The notes under the pieces are model-generated. The model was given only the letters and a program-made list of their open reading frames with translations. It was not told where the DNA came from and made no database searches. A stretch of DNA of 64,000 nt from Campylobacterales bacterium (lineage in GTDB: Bacteria > Campylobacterota > Campylobacteria > Campylobacterales > Sulfurimonadaceae): positions 172,449 through 236,448 of the forward strand of contig JAFGUB010000008.1 of the NCBI GenBank assembly GCA_016938735.1. The letters are read 5' to 3'. The position numbers and the translations under genes are program-made. Positions 56,981 to 64,000 of the stretch are shown in pieces (position 1 is the first letter of the stretch; every line of letters starts with the position of its first letter).

Positions 56981-59968
56981 CTAAATGATTTTACTCTTCG
57001 CCGATCTCAAATACTCCAGCGTCGTTTTGATAATATCGTCATCATCCTTACTCGCCGCCTTGATCGTCTCTTTCGCTCCGCTGACGAACTCCAGCGTGAT
57101 GTTTTGCGCATAGGAGCTGATGGTTTTGATCTTCTTCTCCAGCGCCAGCAGCTTGATCACCATCTGCTCAAAAAACTGCTTGGTGGGGGTGTCGAGTTTG
57201 CCGAAGCGATCCGTGATCTCCTCTTCGATCTCATAGACCTCCAGCGGTGATTCGCACTGGCTGAGACGGCGGTAAAGCTCTAGGCGCAAGCGGTCGGTGT
57301 TGATGATCTCATCGCTAAGATAGGCCGAGATGGCCAGCTTGATGTCCACCTTGGCGCGCGGGGTCTCTTGCTTGTTGCTGAGCACCCTGATGGCATCTTC
57401 AAGCATCCGCAGGTAGAGCGAGTAGCCGATGTTTTTGATATGGCCGCTTTGCGCATCGCCCACCAGATTGCCGCCGCCGCGAATCTCCAGATCGTGATAG
57501 GCCAGTACCGACCCGCTGCCCAAAAAGCTGTTGGACTCCAGCGCGATGAGCCGTTTTTTGGCCTCGTCGGTGAGATGCTCGCGGTCTTCGACGATGAAGT
57601 AGGCAAACCCCTCCACGCTGCCGCGCCCCACGCGCCCGCGCAACTGATGCAGATCGGCGATGCCGAAGCGGTCGGCACCGTCGATGATCATCGTATTGAC
57701 GCGCGGCATGTGGATGCCCGATTCGATGATGGAGGTGGCCAGCAGCAGATCGTACTTGCCCTCTTCAAAACGCATCAACTCCTCTTCGGCCTGCGCGGCG
57801 GGGATTTTGGAGTGCAGCATCAAGATGCGCAAACTCGGCAGCAGCGCTTTGAGCTCACCCTCTTTGATCACCATATGGTCAATAGAGTTGTGCACATAAA
57901 AGAGCTGCCCGCCCTGACGCAACTCGCGCAAAATCACCTCTTTGATGAGCTTCTCGTCATACGCCTTGACAAAGGTGCGCACCCCTTGGCGCTCACTCGG
58001 CGGCGTGAGCAGGGTGCTGAGCATCTTGATGGAGCTGAGCGCCTGATTGAGCGATCTAGGAATCGGCGTGGCGCTCATGGAGAGGAGGTGCACTTTTTCA
58101 TAGAGCTGTTTGAGCTTCTCTTTTTGCTTCACCCCGAATTTGTGCTCTTCATCGATAATGACAAGGCCAAGGTTGGCAAAATGCGCCCCAAAGAGCGCGT
58201 GGGTGCCCACCACGATGCGGATTTCGCCGCTGCTTAGCCCCTTGAGCACCGCGTTTTTCTGCGCCGTGCTAAGGAAACGATCCAGCCGCGCGATGCCGTA
58301 GCCGCTGTTGAGAAAGCGCTTCTCGATGGAGTGAAAATGCTGGGCGCTGAGCAGCGTGGTAGGGACAATGAGCGCCGCCTGAAAGCCTGAGCGCACGGTG
58401 GCGAAGATGGCGTTCATCGCCACCTCCGTCTTGCCAAAGCCCACGTCTCCGCTGAGCAGCCGATCCATGATGATGCCGCTGGAGAGATCCTCTAAAATCT
58501 GCTCAATTGCCTCACTCTGATCGGGCGTGTACTCAAAGCCCGCCAGTTTCGCAAAGGCCGCCATATCTTGGGGATTGTGCGCGATCACGGGCGCTTTGAT
58601 CAGCGCTCGTGAAGCTGCCGTACCCACGATCTCGCCCGCGATCTCGAAGAGCCGCTTTTTCACGCTCTCTTTGAGTTTGGTAAAGCCCCCTTTGCCCAGC
58701 CGATCCAGCGTAGGCACATCGCCGCCGGCGATATAGCGATCGATCACCTCAAGGTTTTCCACCGGCAAGAGCACCCGATCATCACCTTGGTAGCGGATCT
58801 TGATGAAGTCTTTGATGCCGCCAAGGATACGCGCCTGCTCGATGGCTTCAAAGATCCCCACCCCATACTCTTCATGCACCACGTAGTCGCCGGGTTTCAG
58901 ATCATCGAGAATCAGCGAACTTTTACGGCGACGGCGTTTTTTGACGGGCTTGTTGAGCGAGATGATCACCTCATTGTCGTTGATGAGGCTAAGAATCAGA
59001 CCGGATTGCTTTACATGTAAGGCTTTCGTATCGTACAAACCGGCCGCTTTGAGCTGCGCTTCGCTTGAGGCGATGATGGTGATGCGCTTCTTTTCATGCA
59101 CTTTAAGCAGCGTGGGAACGTCGGTGACGGAGAGCTCTTTGGTGCGCTCGCTAAGCGGAATCGGCGCAATCGCTTCAAAAAAGCGCCGCTCGATCTGCGG
59201 GGTGTTGAGGCTGTAGGCTTCATCAATCAGCGCGTCAAGCGGTGCGATGGCGACCGCGCTTTTGCCCTCTAAAAAGTTCTCAGCCAGATCACCTAGAAGC
59301 CAAAAACCCAAAGAGGCGATATCGCGCACGAAGCTGTCGCTTTGGCACTGCGACACCCTTACATGTAAGGCGTCATACTGCGCTTCATCGAGTGCAAAAA
59401 GCGCGGGGTTGAGCGCGATGCTATCGACCTCATCGCCCATCGTGCGCTGCGTCTCGCTCGCAAAACCCTTGATCTGCTCGATCTCATCATCAAAGAGCGA
59501 AATGCGCCACGGATGGCTACTTCCCGGAGGATACAGGTCGATGATGTCGCCGCGAAAAGAGACCTCCCCCTCCACCTCCACGATATCGACGATGCTATAC
59601 CCCCAGTGCAGCATCTGACGCTTGAATGCTCCCAGATCAAGCCGGTCGCCGAAACTGAGGCTGCGCCCCAAAAGCAGGCTCTTTTGCGGAAAGGGAAACA
59701 GCAGGGTTTTAAACGGAGCGATAACGAGATGGCGCTTGAGGTCAAAGGTGCGAATCGCTTCAAAAAGCGCGGAGAGCTCTTCGCCGTAGCTGCGCAGATC
59801 GTCAAGGTAGGTGGCGCGCATATCGGGCAGCACCAGCGGCTCAAGATCCAAAAAGAGCGCCACATCGCGCAGCCGTGACGCCTGCGCCGCATCCTCACAC
59901 ACCACCACCTGCGGCGGCTTCTTTGTGCTCTTGAGATAATCATAGAAGCGGCTCTGAATCACACGCAC
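56981..59968 (-). CDS. mfd: Transcription-repair coupling factor Mfd
   Basis: A 995-residue protein from a GTG start. An N-terminal UvrB-like part precedes the RNA-polymerase-interacting domain (LKPGDYVVHEEYGVGIFEAI, about 360-440). The helicase motors have GDVGFGKTE, DEEHKFGVKQKEKLK, SATPIPRSLN and QLRGRVGRG. The C-terminal TRCF domain follows. It removes stalled RNA polymerase and recruits UvrA. At 995 residues it is shorter than the E. coli protein (about 1148), in line with the compact Mfd of Campylobacterota. Two exact palindrome copies lie at 59011 and 59359. Confidence 0.96.
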   Translation of the reverse strand: MRVIQSRFYDYLKSTKKPPQVVVCEDAAQASRLRDVALFLDLEPLVLPDMRATYLDDLRSYGEELSALFEAIRTFDLKRHLVIAPFKTLLFPFPQKSLLLGRSLSFGDRLDLGAFKRQMLHWGYSIVDIVEVEGEVSFRGDIIDLYPPGSSHPWRISLFDDEIEQIKGFASETQRTMGDEVDSIALNPALFALDEAQYDALHVRVSQCQSDSFVRDIASLGFWLLGDLAENFLEGKSAVAIAPLDALIDEAYSLNTPQIERRFFEAIAPIPLSERTKELSVTDVPTLLKVHEKKRITIIASSEAQLKAAGLYDTKALHVKQSGLILSLINDNEVIISLNKPVKKRRRRKSSLILDDLKPGDYVVHEEYGVGIFEAIEQARILGGIKDFIKIRYQGDDRVLLPVENLEVIDRYIAGGDVPTLDRLGKGGFTKLKESVKKRLFEIAGEIVGTAASRALIKAPVIAHNPQDMAAFAKLAGFEYTPDQSEAIEQILEDLSSGIIMDRLLSGDVGFGKTEVAMNAIFATVRSGFQAALIVPTTLLSAQHFHSIEKRFLNSGYGIARLDRFLSTAQKNAVLKGLSSGEIRIVVGTHALFGAHFANLGLVIIDEEHKFGVKQKEKLKQLYEKVHLLSMSATPIPRSLNQALSSIKMLSTLLTPPSERQGVRTFVKAYDEKLIKEVILRELRQGGQLFYVHNSIDHMVIKEGELKALLPSLRILMLHSKIPAAQAEEELMRFEEGKYDLLLATSIIESGIHMPRVNTMIIDGADRFGIADLHQLRGRVGRGSVEGFAYFIVEDREHLTDEAKKRLIALESNSFLGSGSVLAYHDLEIRGGGNLVGDAQSGHIKNIGYSLYLRMLEDAIRVLSNKQETPRAKVDIKLAISAYLSDEIINTDRLRLELYRRLSQCESPLEVYEIEEEITDRFGKLDTPTKQFFEQMVIKLLALEKKIKTISSYAQNITLEFVSGAKETIKAASKDDDDIIKTTLEYLRSAKSKII

Positions 59969-60271
59969 CCTTTTTTAACGTGGCATTGTAGCGAAGGGGG
60001 GCTTGGGGTTATCGGATGATGCTATCGATCACACCCAAAACGTGACGCAAGATGAGATGGTAGCCGTCATAAAACCCTGCTTACTCAATGTGTATCCGAA
60101 ATTTATCCTATTTTGTTGTGCTCACATGGATTCCAAACGTTGAGAATGAGGGAATCGAAAGAATAGTCATTATTCCTCCAAGACGTCAACCTGCATGGTG
60201 CGTTCTTTTAGCCGGAGCACATCCGATATGAGCTATACTTTTCACAATATTTCCGTGAAAAAGAGTGGTAT
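59969..60271. other. 303-bp intergenic region between mfd and cti
   Basis: No convincing gene or tRNA is visible. It is more AT-rich than its surroundings. It probably holds the divergent promoters of mfd and cti. TATACT (60234-60239) is a candidate -10 for cti, followed by a 7-bp inverted repeat. This region carries no copy of TTACATGTAA. Confidence 0.6.
60239..60261 (+). promoter_or_regulatory. Inverted repeat in the cti leader
   Basis: TTTTCAC and GTGAAAA form a perfect 7-bp inverted repeat around AATATTTCC. It begins at the end of the candidate -10 element TATACT and ends 10 nt before the cti start, so it could be an operator or an mRNA hairpin. Confidence 0.4.
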
Positions 60272-62632
60272 ATGATCCGTTTTTTTCTTCATTTTTTCTT
60301 CATGCTTACCATATTCTTTACAATGGGATGCGGCGTCAAGCCCCAGGCCCCGGTGGCGGTGGTGCAAAGTAGTCATCATATCAATTACCTCAAAGAGGTC
60401 AAACCCATTCTTGATGCGCGCTGCGTTGTCTGCCACTCTTGCTACAACGCTCCCTGCCAGCTTAAACTGAGCAGTTTTGAAGGGGTGGAGCGCGGTGCGA
60501 GCAAAATGGGCGTATACGATACCCGGCTTGAGCCGGTCCGCCCGACACGCCTGTTTGTTGATGCCATGAATGAAGCACAATGGCGCGAACGCGACTTTTT
60601 TTCGGTCAGAACGAATACGGCAGCAGGCAGCTTTAACGATTCACTTCTGATTCAGCTCATTCAGGCAAAGATCGATCATCCCGAAGTTGTCGGCGAATAT
60701 CGACCGGAAACGGAAGTGTGGAGCTGTCCCAAAGATGCACAGGAGGTCGCCGAATATTTCGACGAGAAAGGGGCCCATCGTGGTATGCCTTACGGCTTTC
60801 CGGCGCTTAGCGATGCCGAGTTCGACGTTCTCAAGCGATGGATTGAACAAGGAGCGAATGGACCGACGCCTCAGGAGCAGCAACAGCTCATAACGCCTTC
60901 GGAGGAAGCCGCCAAACAGATAGCACGCTGGGAGCATTTTTTTAATATGCCCGACCCGAAGCACCGCTTGAGTGCGCGTTATATTTATGAACATATCTAT
61001 TTAGCCCATCTCTATTTTAAAGGCATCGAGGGTGAATACTATGAGCTGGTGCGTTCAAAAACACCCGCTCCCGAAGCGATAGCCATTATCGATACAGTAC
61101 GCCCTTATGACGATCCGCGCGTTGATACCTTTTATTACCGGTTTCGAAAAATTCATTCTACTATTGTGCATAAAACCCACATGGTTTTTAAACTTGATGA
61201 TGCGTATCTGAACCGATTGCAGGCGCAGTTTATTGAGACGCCATGGATGGAGACACCCCACCATGTCGGCTACAGTGCCAAACGCAGCGCCAATCCTTTT
61301 TTGACTTATGCGCAGATTCCGCCTGCGATACGCTACCAGTTTCTGCTTGATAATGCGCATTTCATCGTGATGACCTTTATTCGTGGACCGGTCTGTCGCG
61401 GACAGGTGGCTCTGGCCTCCATTCACGATCATTTCTGGGTCTTTTTTCAAGATCCCATGTATGATCTATCGCTTCAGCGCCCGTCGTTTCTGATTGAGCA
61501 AGCTGGCAATCTAACTCTGCCTATTGAAACAGGCAGTGACTATGCGCTTTATAAAGTCTTTACCGATGCCTACCTTGAGCGCTATAAAAACTATTTTCAT
61601 CACAAGAGCAAGCTTTATGATGAAGTTTATCCGAAGGGCATCGGCATGGAAGGGATCTGGCAAGGAGAGCGTCCGCAGGACGCCCCGATGCTGAGTGTGT
61701 ATCGTCATTTCGACAGTGCCTCCGTGCATAAAGGAGCCTTGGGAGGATTGCCTCGAACCATGTGGGTGATCGACTACCCTCATTTTGAGCGTATCTATTA
61801 TGCGCTGGTGGCAGGCTATGACGTATTTGGAAATGTATCGCACCAAGCGAATATACGGCGCTATATGGACTTTTTGCGCTTTGAAGGAGAGCTCAATTTT
61901 ATCGCCTACATGCCGAAAAATAAGCAGATGGAGATGTTTAAAGCGTGGTCTAAAGGAGACAGTGAAGTAGAGTCTATTAAGAACTGGTGGCAACGTGATA
62001 CCGCAGTGACTTTTCAGAGCGATACACCCAAACAGGAGTTTGCGGAGCGTATCATCAAGGAGCGACTCCACCATGATATCGGCATCACCTTTGATGCGAT
62101 CAATTACTTTCATGAAGGCGAGACGGCGCCGTCACTGCCCGCGCGTTATGAAACGATGCGCGACTACGTGACCGGATTTCGAGCCATGACGGCTCCGGGC
62201 ACGGGATTTATCCGTTATATTGTGGATTCTGATGTCAATGACCTCTATTTGCGCATCATCATGCCCGACGGCAACAGCACAGTCGTCTCTTTGGTGATCA
62301 ATCGCTACCACGATAACGTTAGTTCCATGCTCCACCCAGACAAAACGCTTGATCCGTCCAAAGATACACTGGATTTTCATCCTTTTTTCATTGGCTCATA
62401 TCCTAACGTTTTTCTTGTCGCACGTTACGACGAACTACCGGAATTTTTTGATCTGGTTGTTAATTACAAGCCGAATGATTACTACAAGGCACTCATAAAA
62501 AAATTCGGTATCAGCCGTGACCACCCACGGTTTTGGGAGACCTATGACTGGTTTCAGAAGCGTTTTACTGAAGATGATCCCATTCATTCAGGTCTGTTTG
62601 ACCTGAATCGCTATTACCATAGTGCGTGGTAG
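60272..62632 (+). CDS. cti: Fatty acid cis/trans isomerase
   Basis: A 786-residue periplasmic protein. A signal peptide or lipoprotein signal (FFFMLTIFFTMGCG) is followed by the c-type haem motif CVVCHSC (about residues 52-58), then KLSSFEGVERGASK. The family core continues to DLNRYYHSAW at the end. Cti converts cis to trans unsaturated fatty acids in membrane phospholipids, a rapid response to solvents and heat. The gene is less GC-rich than most of the window and contains no palindrome copy, which may mean transfer. Confidence 0.94.
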   Translation: MIRFFLHFFFMLTIFFTMGCGVKPQAPVAVVQSSHHINYLKEVKPILDARCVVCHSCYNAPCQLKLSSFEGVERGASKMGVYDTRLEPVRPTRLFVDAMNEAQWRERDFFSVRTNTAAGSFNDSLLIQLIQAKIDHPEVVGEYRPETEVWSCPKDAQEVAEYFDEKGAHRGMPYGFPALSDAEFDVLKRWIEQGANGPTPQEQQQLITPSEEAAKQIARWEHFFNMPDPKHRLSARYIYEHIYLAHLYFKGIEGEYYELVRSKTPAPEAIAIIDTVRPYDDPRVDTFYYRFRKIHSTIVHKTHMVFKLDDAYLNRLQAQFIETPWMETPHHVGYSAKRSANPFLTYAQIPPAIRYQFLLDNAHFIVMTFIRGPVCRGQVALASIHDHFWVFFQDPMYDLSLQRPSFLIEQAGNLTLPIETGSDYALYKVFTDAYLERYKNYFHHKSKLYDEVYPKGIGMEGIWQGERPQDAPMLSVYRHFDSASVHKGALGGLPRTMWVIDYPHFERIYYALVAGYDVFGNVSHQANIRRYMDFLRFEGELNFIAYMPKNKQMEMFKAWSKGDSEVESIKNWWQRDTAVTFQSDTPKQEFAERIIKERLHHDIGITFDAINYFHEGETAPSLPARYETMRDYVTGFRAMTAPGTGFIRYIVDSDVNDLYLRIIMPDGNSTVVSLVINRYHDNVSSMLHPDKTLDPSKDTLDFHPFFIGSYPNVFLVARYDELPEFFDLVVNYKPNDYYKALIKKFGISRDHPRFWETYDWFQKRFTEDDPIHSGLFDLNRYYHSAW

Positions 62633-62806
62633 TTTTTGCAGGTTGAAGACACCTGCGTCGGTTTCATGTGGACGGCACTTAAAAATGGAAGGAATTTGCC
62701 GATGGCGACACATAGCATTGAGTGGTCACGACAACTCTGAACATACGGACTTTCACCAACTGAACTCTTTTTTGCAATCGCTCCCTGGATGGGAAGCGAA
62801 ATGGAA

Positions 62807-63349
62807 TTACCACATTTTGACCCGTTTTTCAGGGGGATAATACATCTTATCTTTCGGAGTGATTTTAAAGGTCTCATGAAACTCATCGAAATGTTTTACG
62901 ATTCCGTTGGTCCGAAATTCAGATGCGGGATGCGGATCTTTATCGATCAACATGATCATCAAATCTTCGCGCAGATGATCACGCCACGTTTTAGCCAATT
63001 GTCTGAAAAATGGCTCGTAGCCACTTTTTGGATCGATACTTTTCTCTCTTAGCACACGCTGGAATGCTCGAAATGAGATCTCCGCTCCGCTTAGATCTCC
63101 AATGATCTCTCCGATTTCCAGCTCTCCTTTGAGCGTTTTTCCCGGTAAAATCTCATACGCGTTGGCTTGCGCGATCAATGCTTGTTTGATCGAATCGAAT
63201 TTTCTGGCATCTTCGCTCTGCCACCAGTTGACCATGTTCCCTTTAGCATCAAATTGGCTCCCTTGATCATCAAACCCATGCCCGATCTCATGAGCGATCA
63301 CAAATCCGATTCCTCCATATTTTTCCGATATTATGTAGCACCTACACAA
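62807..63349 (-). pseudogene. C-terminal remnant of an M13 family (PepO/neprilysin-like) metallopeptidase
   Basis: The frame encodes the catalytic end of an M13 peptidase: YGGIGFVIAHEIGHGFDDQGSQFDAKGNM with the HExxH zinc motif, EIIGDLSGAEISFRAF with the third ligand Glu, then the end RVKMW. Full-length members have about 630-690 residues; only about 170 remain, and the homology stops at the Tyr-Gly-Gly about 11 residues after the ORF start. The upstream DNA is AT-rich and encodes an unrelated protein. The peptidase was therefore probably cut by an insertion or recombination at about 63.32-63.35 kb. No ribosome-binding site is seen for the fragment. Confidence 0.85.
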
Positions 63350-63355
63350 ACAGAC

Positions 63356-64000
63356 TTATAAATTTTTTCTCCATTCAAAAAAAGATTTTAAATCGGTATA
63401 TTTGCGCTTATCTCGTCCGTTAGCTTTTGCCATCTCGATTGTTTCAAATTCTTGCCAATATTTATTGAAAACTTCATATCCATCATCTTGCTTAGTAAAA
63501 ATACCGCGCCCCGACACCATCCGATCTATTTCTTTAACTGAGCCAATATTTTTAGTATTACCGCTACCCGCCTTATCGCTGGCAATCTTCCACTTCTCTG
63601 CAAAGAAAACTTCAAAATCACGAACGACCGAAGGAATTGATTCTATGTCTTCGATATGATATGTATTTAATTCATCTGAGATGCACCCATCGATTAAAAG
63701 TCGCAAGCCTAATGGTATATCTTTTATTTTGCACAGTTCTTCCCAGTTTTCATCAGTATTTTCCAACAAATAAGCAGACAATTTTTTTCTAAGATCAATG
63801 GTCATTTTTATTTCATTGGCTTCCAAGATTAACTCTGCTTCAAAAAGATCGGTTCGAGTGTATATAAAACCTAAAATCCAATGTCTTTTGTAATCTTTGT
63901 ATGGGTATGTTATATCCCACTTTCCGCACCCCAAAAAAGCATTTTCCAAATCCGCATGAAAAAGTGGCATTCGATGTGCTTTGAGACTCCAAAAAGTGGG
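63356..64000 (-). CDS. Hypothetical protein in AT-rich DNA, N-terminus outside window
   Basis: An open frame of about 214 codons from the stop at 63356 to the window edge. An ATG at 63970 is possible, but the frame stays open beyond it and no good ribosome-binding site is visible, so the gene is probably incomplete. The protein is soluble and charged, with KDYKRHWILGFIYTRTDLFEAEL, VVRDFEVFFAEKWKIASDK and a final DLKSFFEWRKNL. I do not recognise the family; a DNA-modifying or restriction-type protein is conceivable but not supported by a motif. The base composition is far more AT-rich than the rest of the window, a sign of recent transfer. Confidence 0.6.
   Translation of the reverse strand, partial: PTFWSLKAHRMPLFHADLENAFLGCGKWDITYPYKDYKRHWILGFIYTRTDLFEAELILEANEIKMTIDLRKKLSAYLLENTDENWEELCKIKDIPLGLRLLIDGCISDELNTYHIEDIESIPSVVRDFEVFFAEKWKIASDKAGSGNTKNIGSVKEIDRMVSGRGIFTKQDDGYEVFNKYWQEFETIEMAKANGRDKRKYTDLKSFFEWRKNL

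Larger units (their letters stand above)
300..59368. repeat. Highly iterated palindrome TTACATGTAA (dispersed)
   Basis: Exact copies start at 300, 849, 18411, 20300, 21869, 26703, 27495, 34154, 35152, 36296, 36806, 37646, 44397, 44519, 44832, 44975, 50114, 51822, 53922, 56476, 59011 and 59359 (22 in all). One-mismatch copies keeping ACATGTA on one strand start at 1530, 8144, 8644, 12549, 15018, 18368, 19575, 27516, 31154, 31495, 32613, 38254, 39398, 44019, 49491 and 55939. Two-mismatch copies start at 44612, 55638 and 56638. Most lie inside genes. Flanks favour C before and G after. At equal base frequencies a given 10-mer is expected 0.06 times in 64 kb, and less in GC-rich DNA. Confidence 0.95.

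Noticed and set aside
57368..58237. 289-codon open frame on the plus strand inside mfd
   Set aside because: Antisense shadow of the conserved Mfd helicase motors in GC-rich DNA; no family features.
300..59368. TTACATGTAA as CRISPR repeats or transposon ends
   Set aside because: Copies are isolated 10-mers inside coding genes with no regular spacers, no flanking duplication and no transposase.
1..64000. tRNA, rRNA or other structured RNA genes
   Set aside because: Reading both strands by eye I found no cloverleaf-like sequence, CCA end or rRNA segment. A covariance-model search would settle this.
63356..64000. Restriction endonuclease identity for the AT-rich ORF
   Set aside because: The size, composition and location would fit, but I see no catalytic motif or family match that supports it.

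Overview
The window is about 64 kb of gene-dense, GC-rich bacterial DNA. Genes are tightly packed, with many ATGA or GTGA stop/start overlaps. The gene set is that of a free-living Gram-negative bacterium with sulfur and redox chemistry: a lipoprotein FlgH, a short (995-residue) Mfd, an energy-converting-hydrogenase-like complex, pyruvate:ferredoxin oxidoreductase, ovothiol synthesis, many GGDEF/EAL proteins and a Cache-CheW protein. I think a GC-rich member of the Campylobacterota (Epsilonproteobacteria) is the most likely source, but that is an inference. I see no rRNA, tRNA, CRISPR array or insertion sequence.

Layout. 0-2.1 kb: the end of a permease, a small Cys-rich protein, a thioredoxin-like protein and small membrane proteins. 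2.2-6.7 kb: a giant protein with eight PAS domains plus GGDEF-EAL. 6.7-9.7 kb: a MacAB-type exporter whose adaptor has an in-frame TAG. 9.8-12.7 kb: NhaA and a Kef-type antiporter. 12.7-15.2 kb: FlgH, an AraC-type regulator and a PAS-GGDEF gene split by a frameshift. 15.2-21.9 kb: YqeY, a Cache-CheW fusion, a MoxR/VWA pair, a RelE-type toxin-antitoxin pair and a ZIP transporter. 21.9-26.7 kb: a LolA-like protein, two FtsX permeases, an ATPase and an outer-membrane protein. 26.7-31.5 kb: an RNA methyltransferase, a porin-like protein and a GGDEF-EAL protein. 31.5-36 kb: NifJ with a dihydroorotate-dehydrogenase-like partner. 36-39.4 kb: an OvoA plus PLP-lyase pair for ovothiol. 39.4-46 kb: a beta-helix protein, PAS-GGDEF-EAL, CorA, SuhB, PgeF and a transglutaminase. 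46-56.3 kb: a CoA-disulfide-reductase-like flavoprotein divergent from a 13-gene membrane complex. 56.4-60 kb: a cytochrome b and Mfd. 60-64 kb: fatty acid cis/trans isomerase, then a truncated M13 peptidase cut by AT-rich DNA.

Two observations stand out. First, the palindrome TTACATGTAA occurs 22 times exactly, with 16 one-mismatch and 3 two-mismatch copies sharing its core, mostly inside genes. At equal base frequencies about 0.06 exact copies are expected. It behaves like a highly iterated, genome-wide signal. Second, the operon at 47.5-56.3 kb encodes an Mrp-antiporter-coupled complex with the gene order of Mbx/MBS (ferredoxin-dependent sulfane reductase) complexes. Its large subunit has lost one of the four NiFe cysteines (C362-x-x-E365), and its small subunit has lost one of the usual cluster cysteines. 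It is therefore probably not a hydrogenase. The divergent CoA-disulfide-reductase-like gene and the NifJ ferredoxin reductant source upstream fit a sulfur, polysulfide or disulfide reducing, ion-pumping system.
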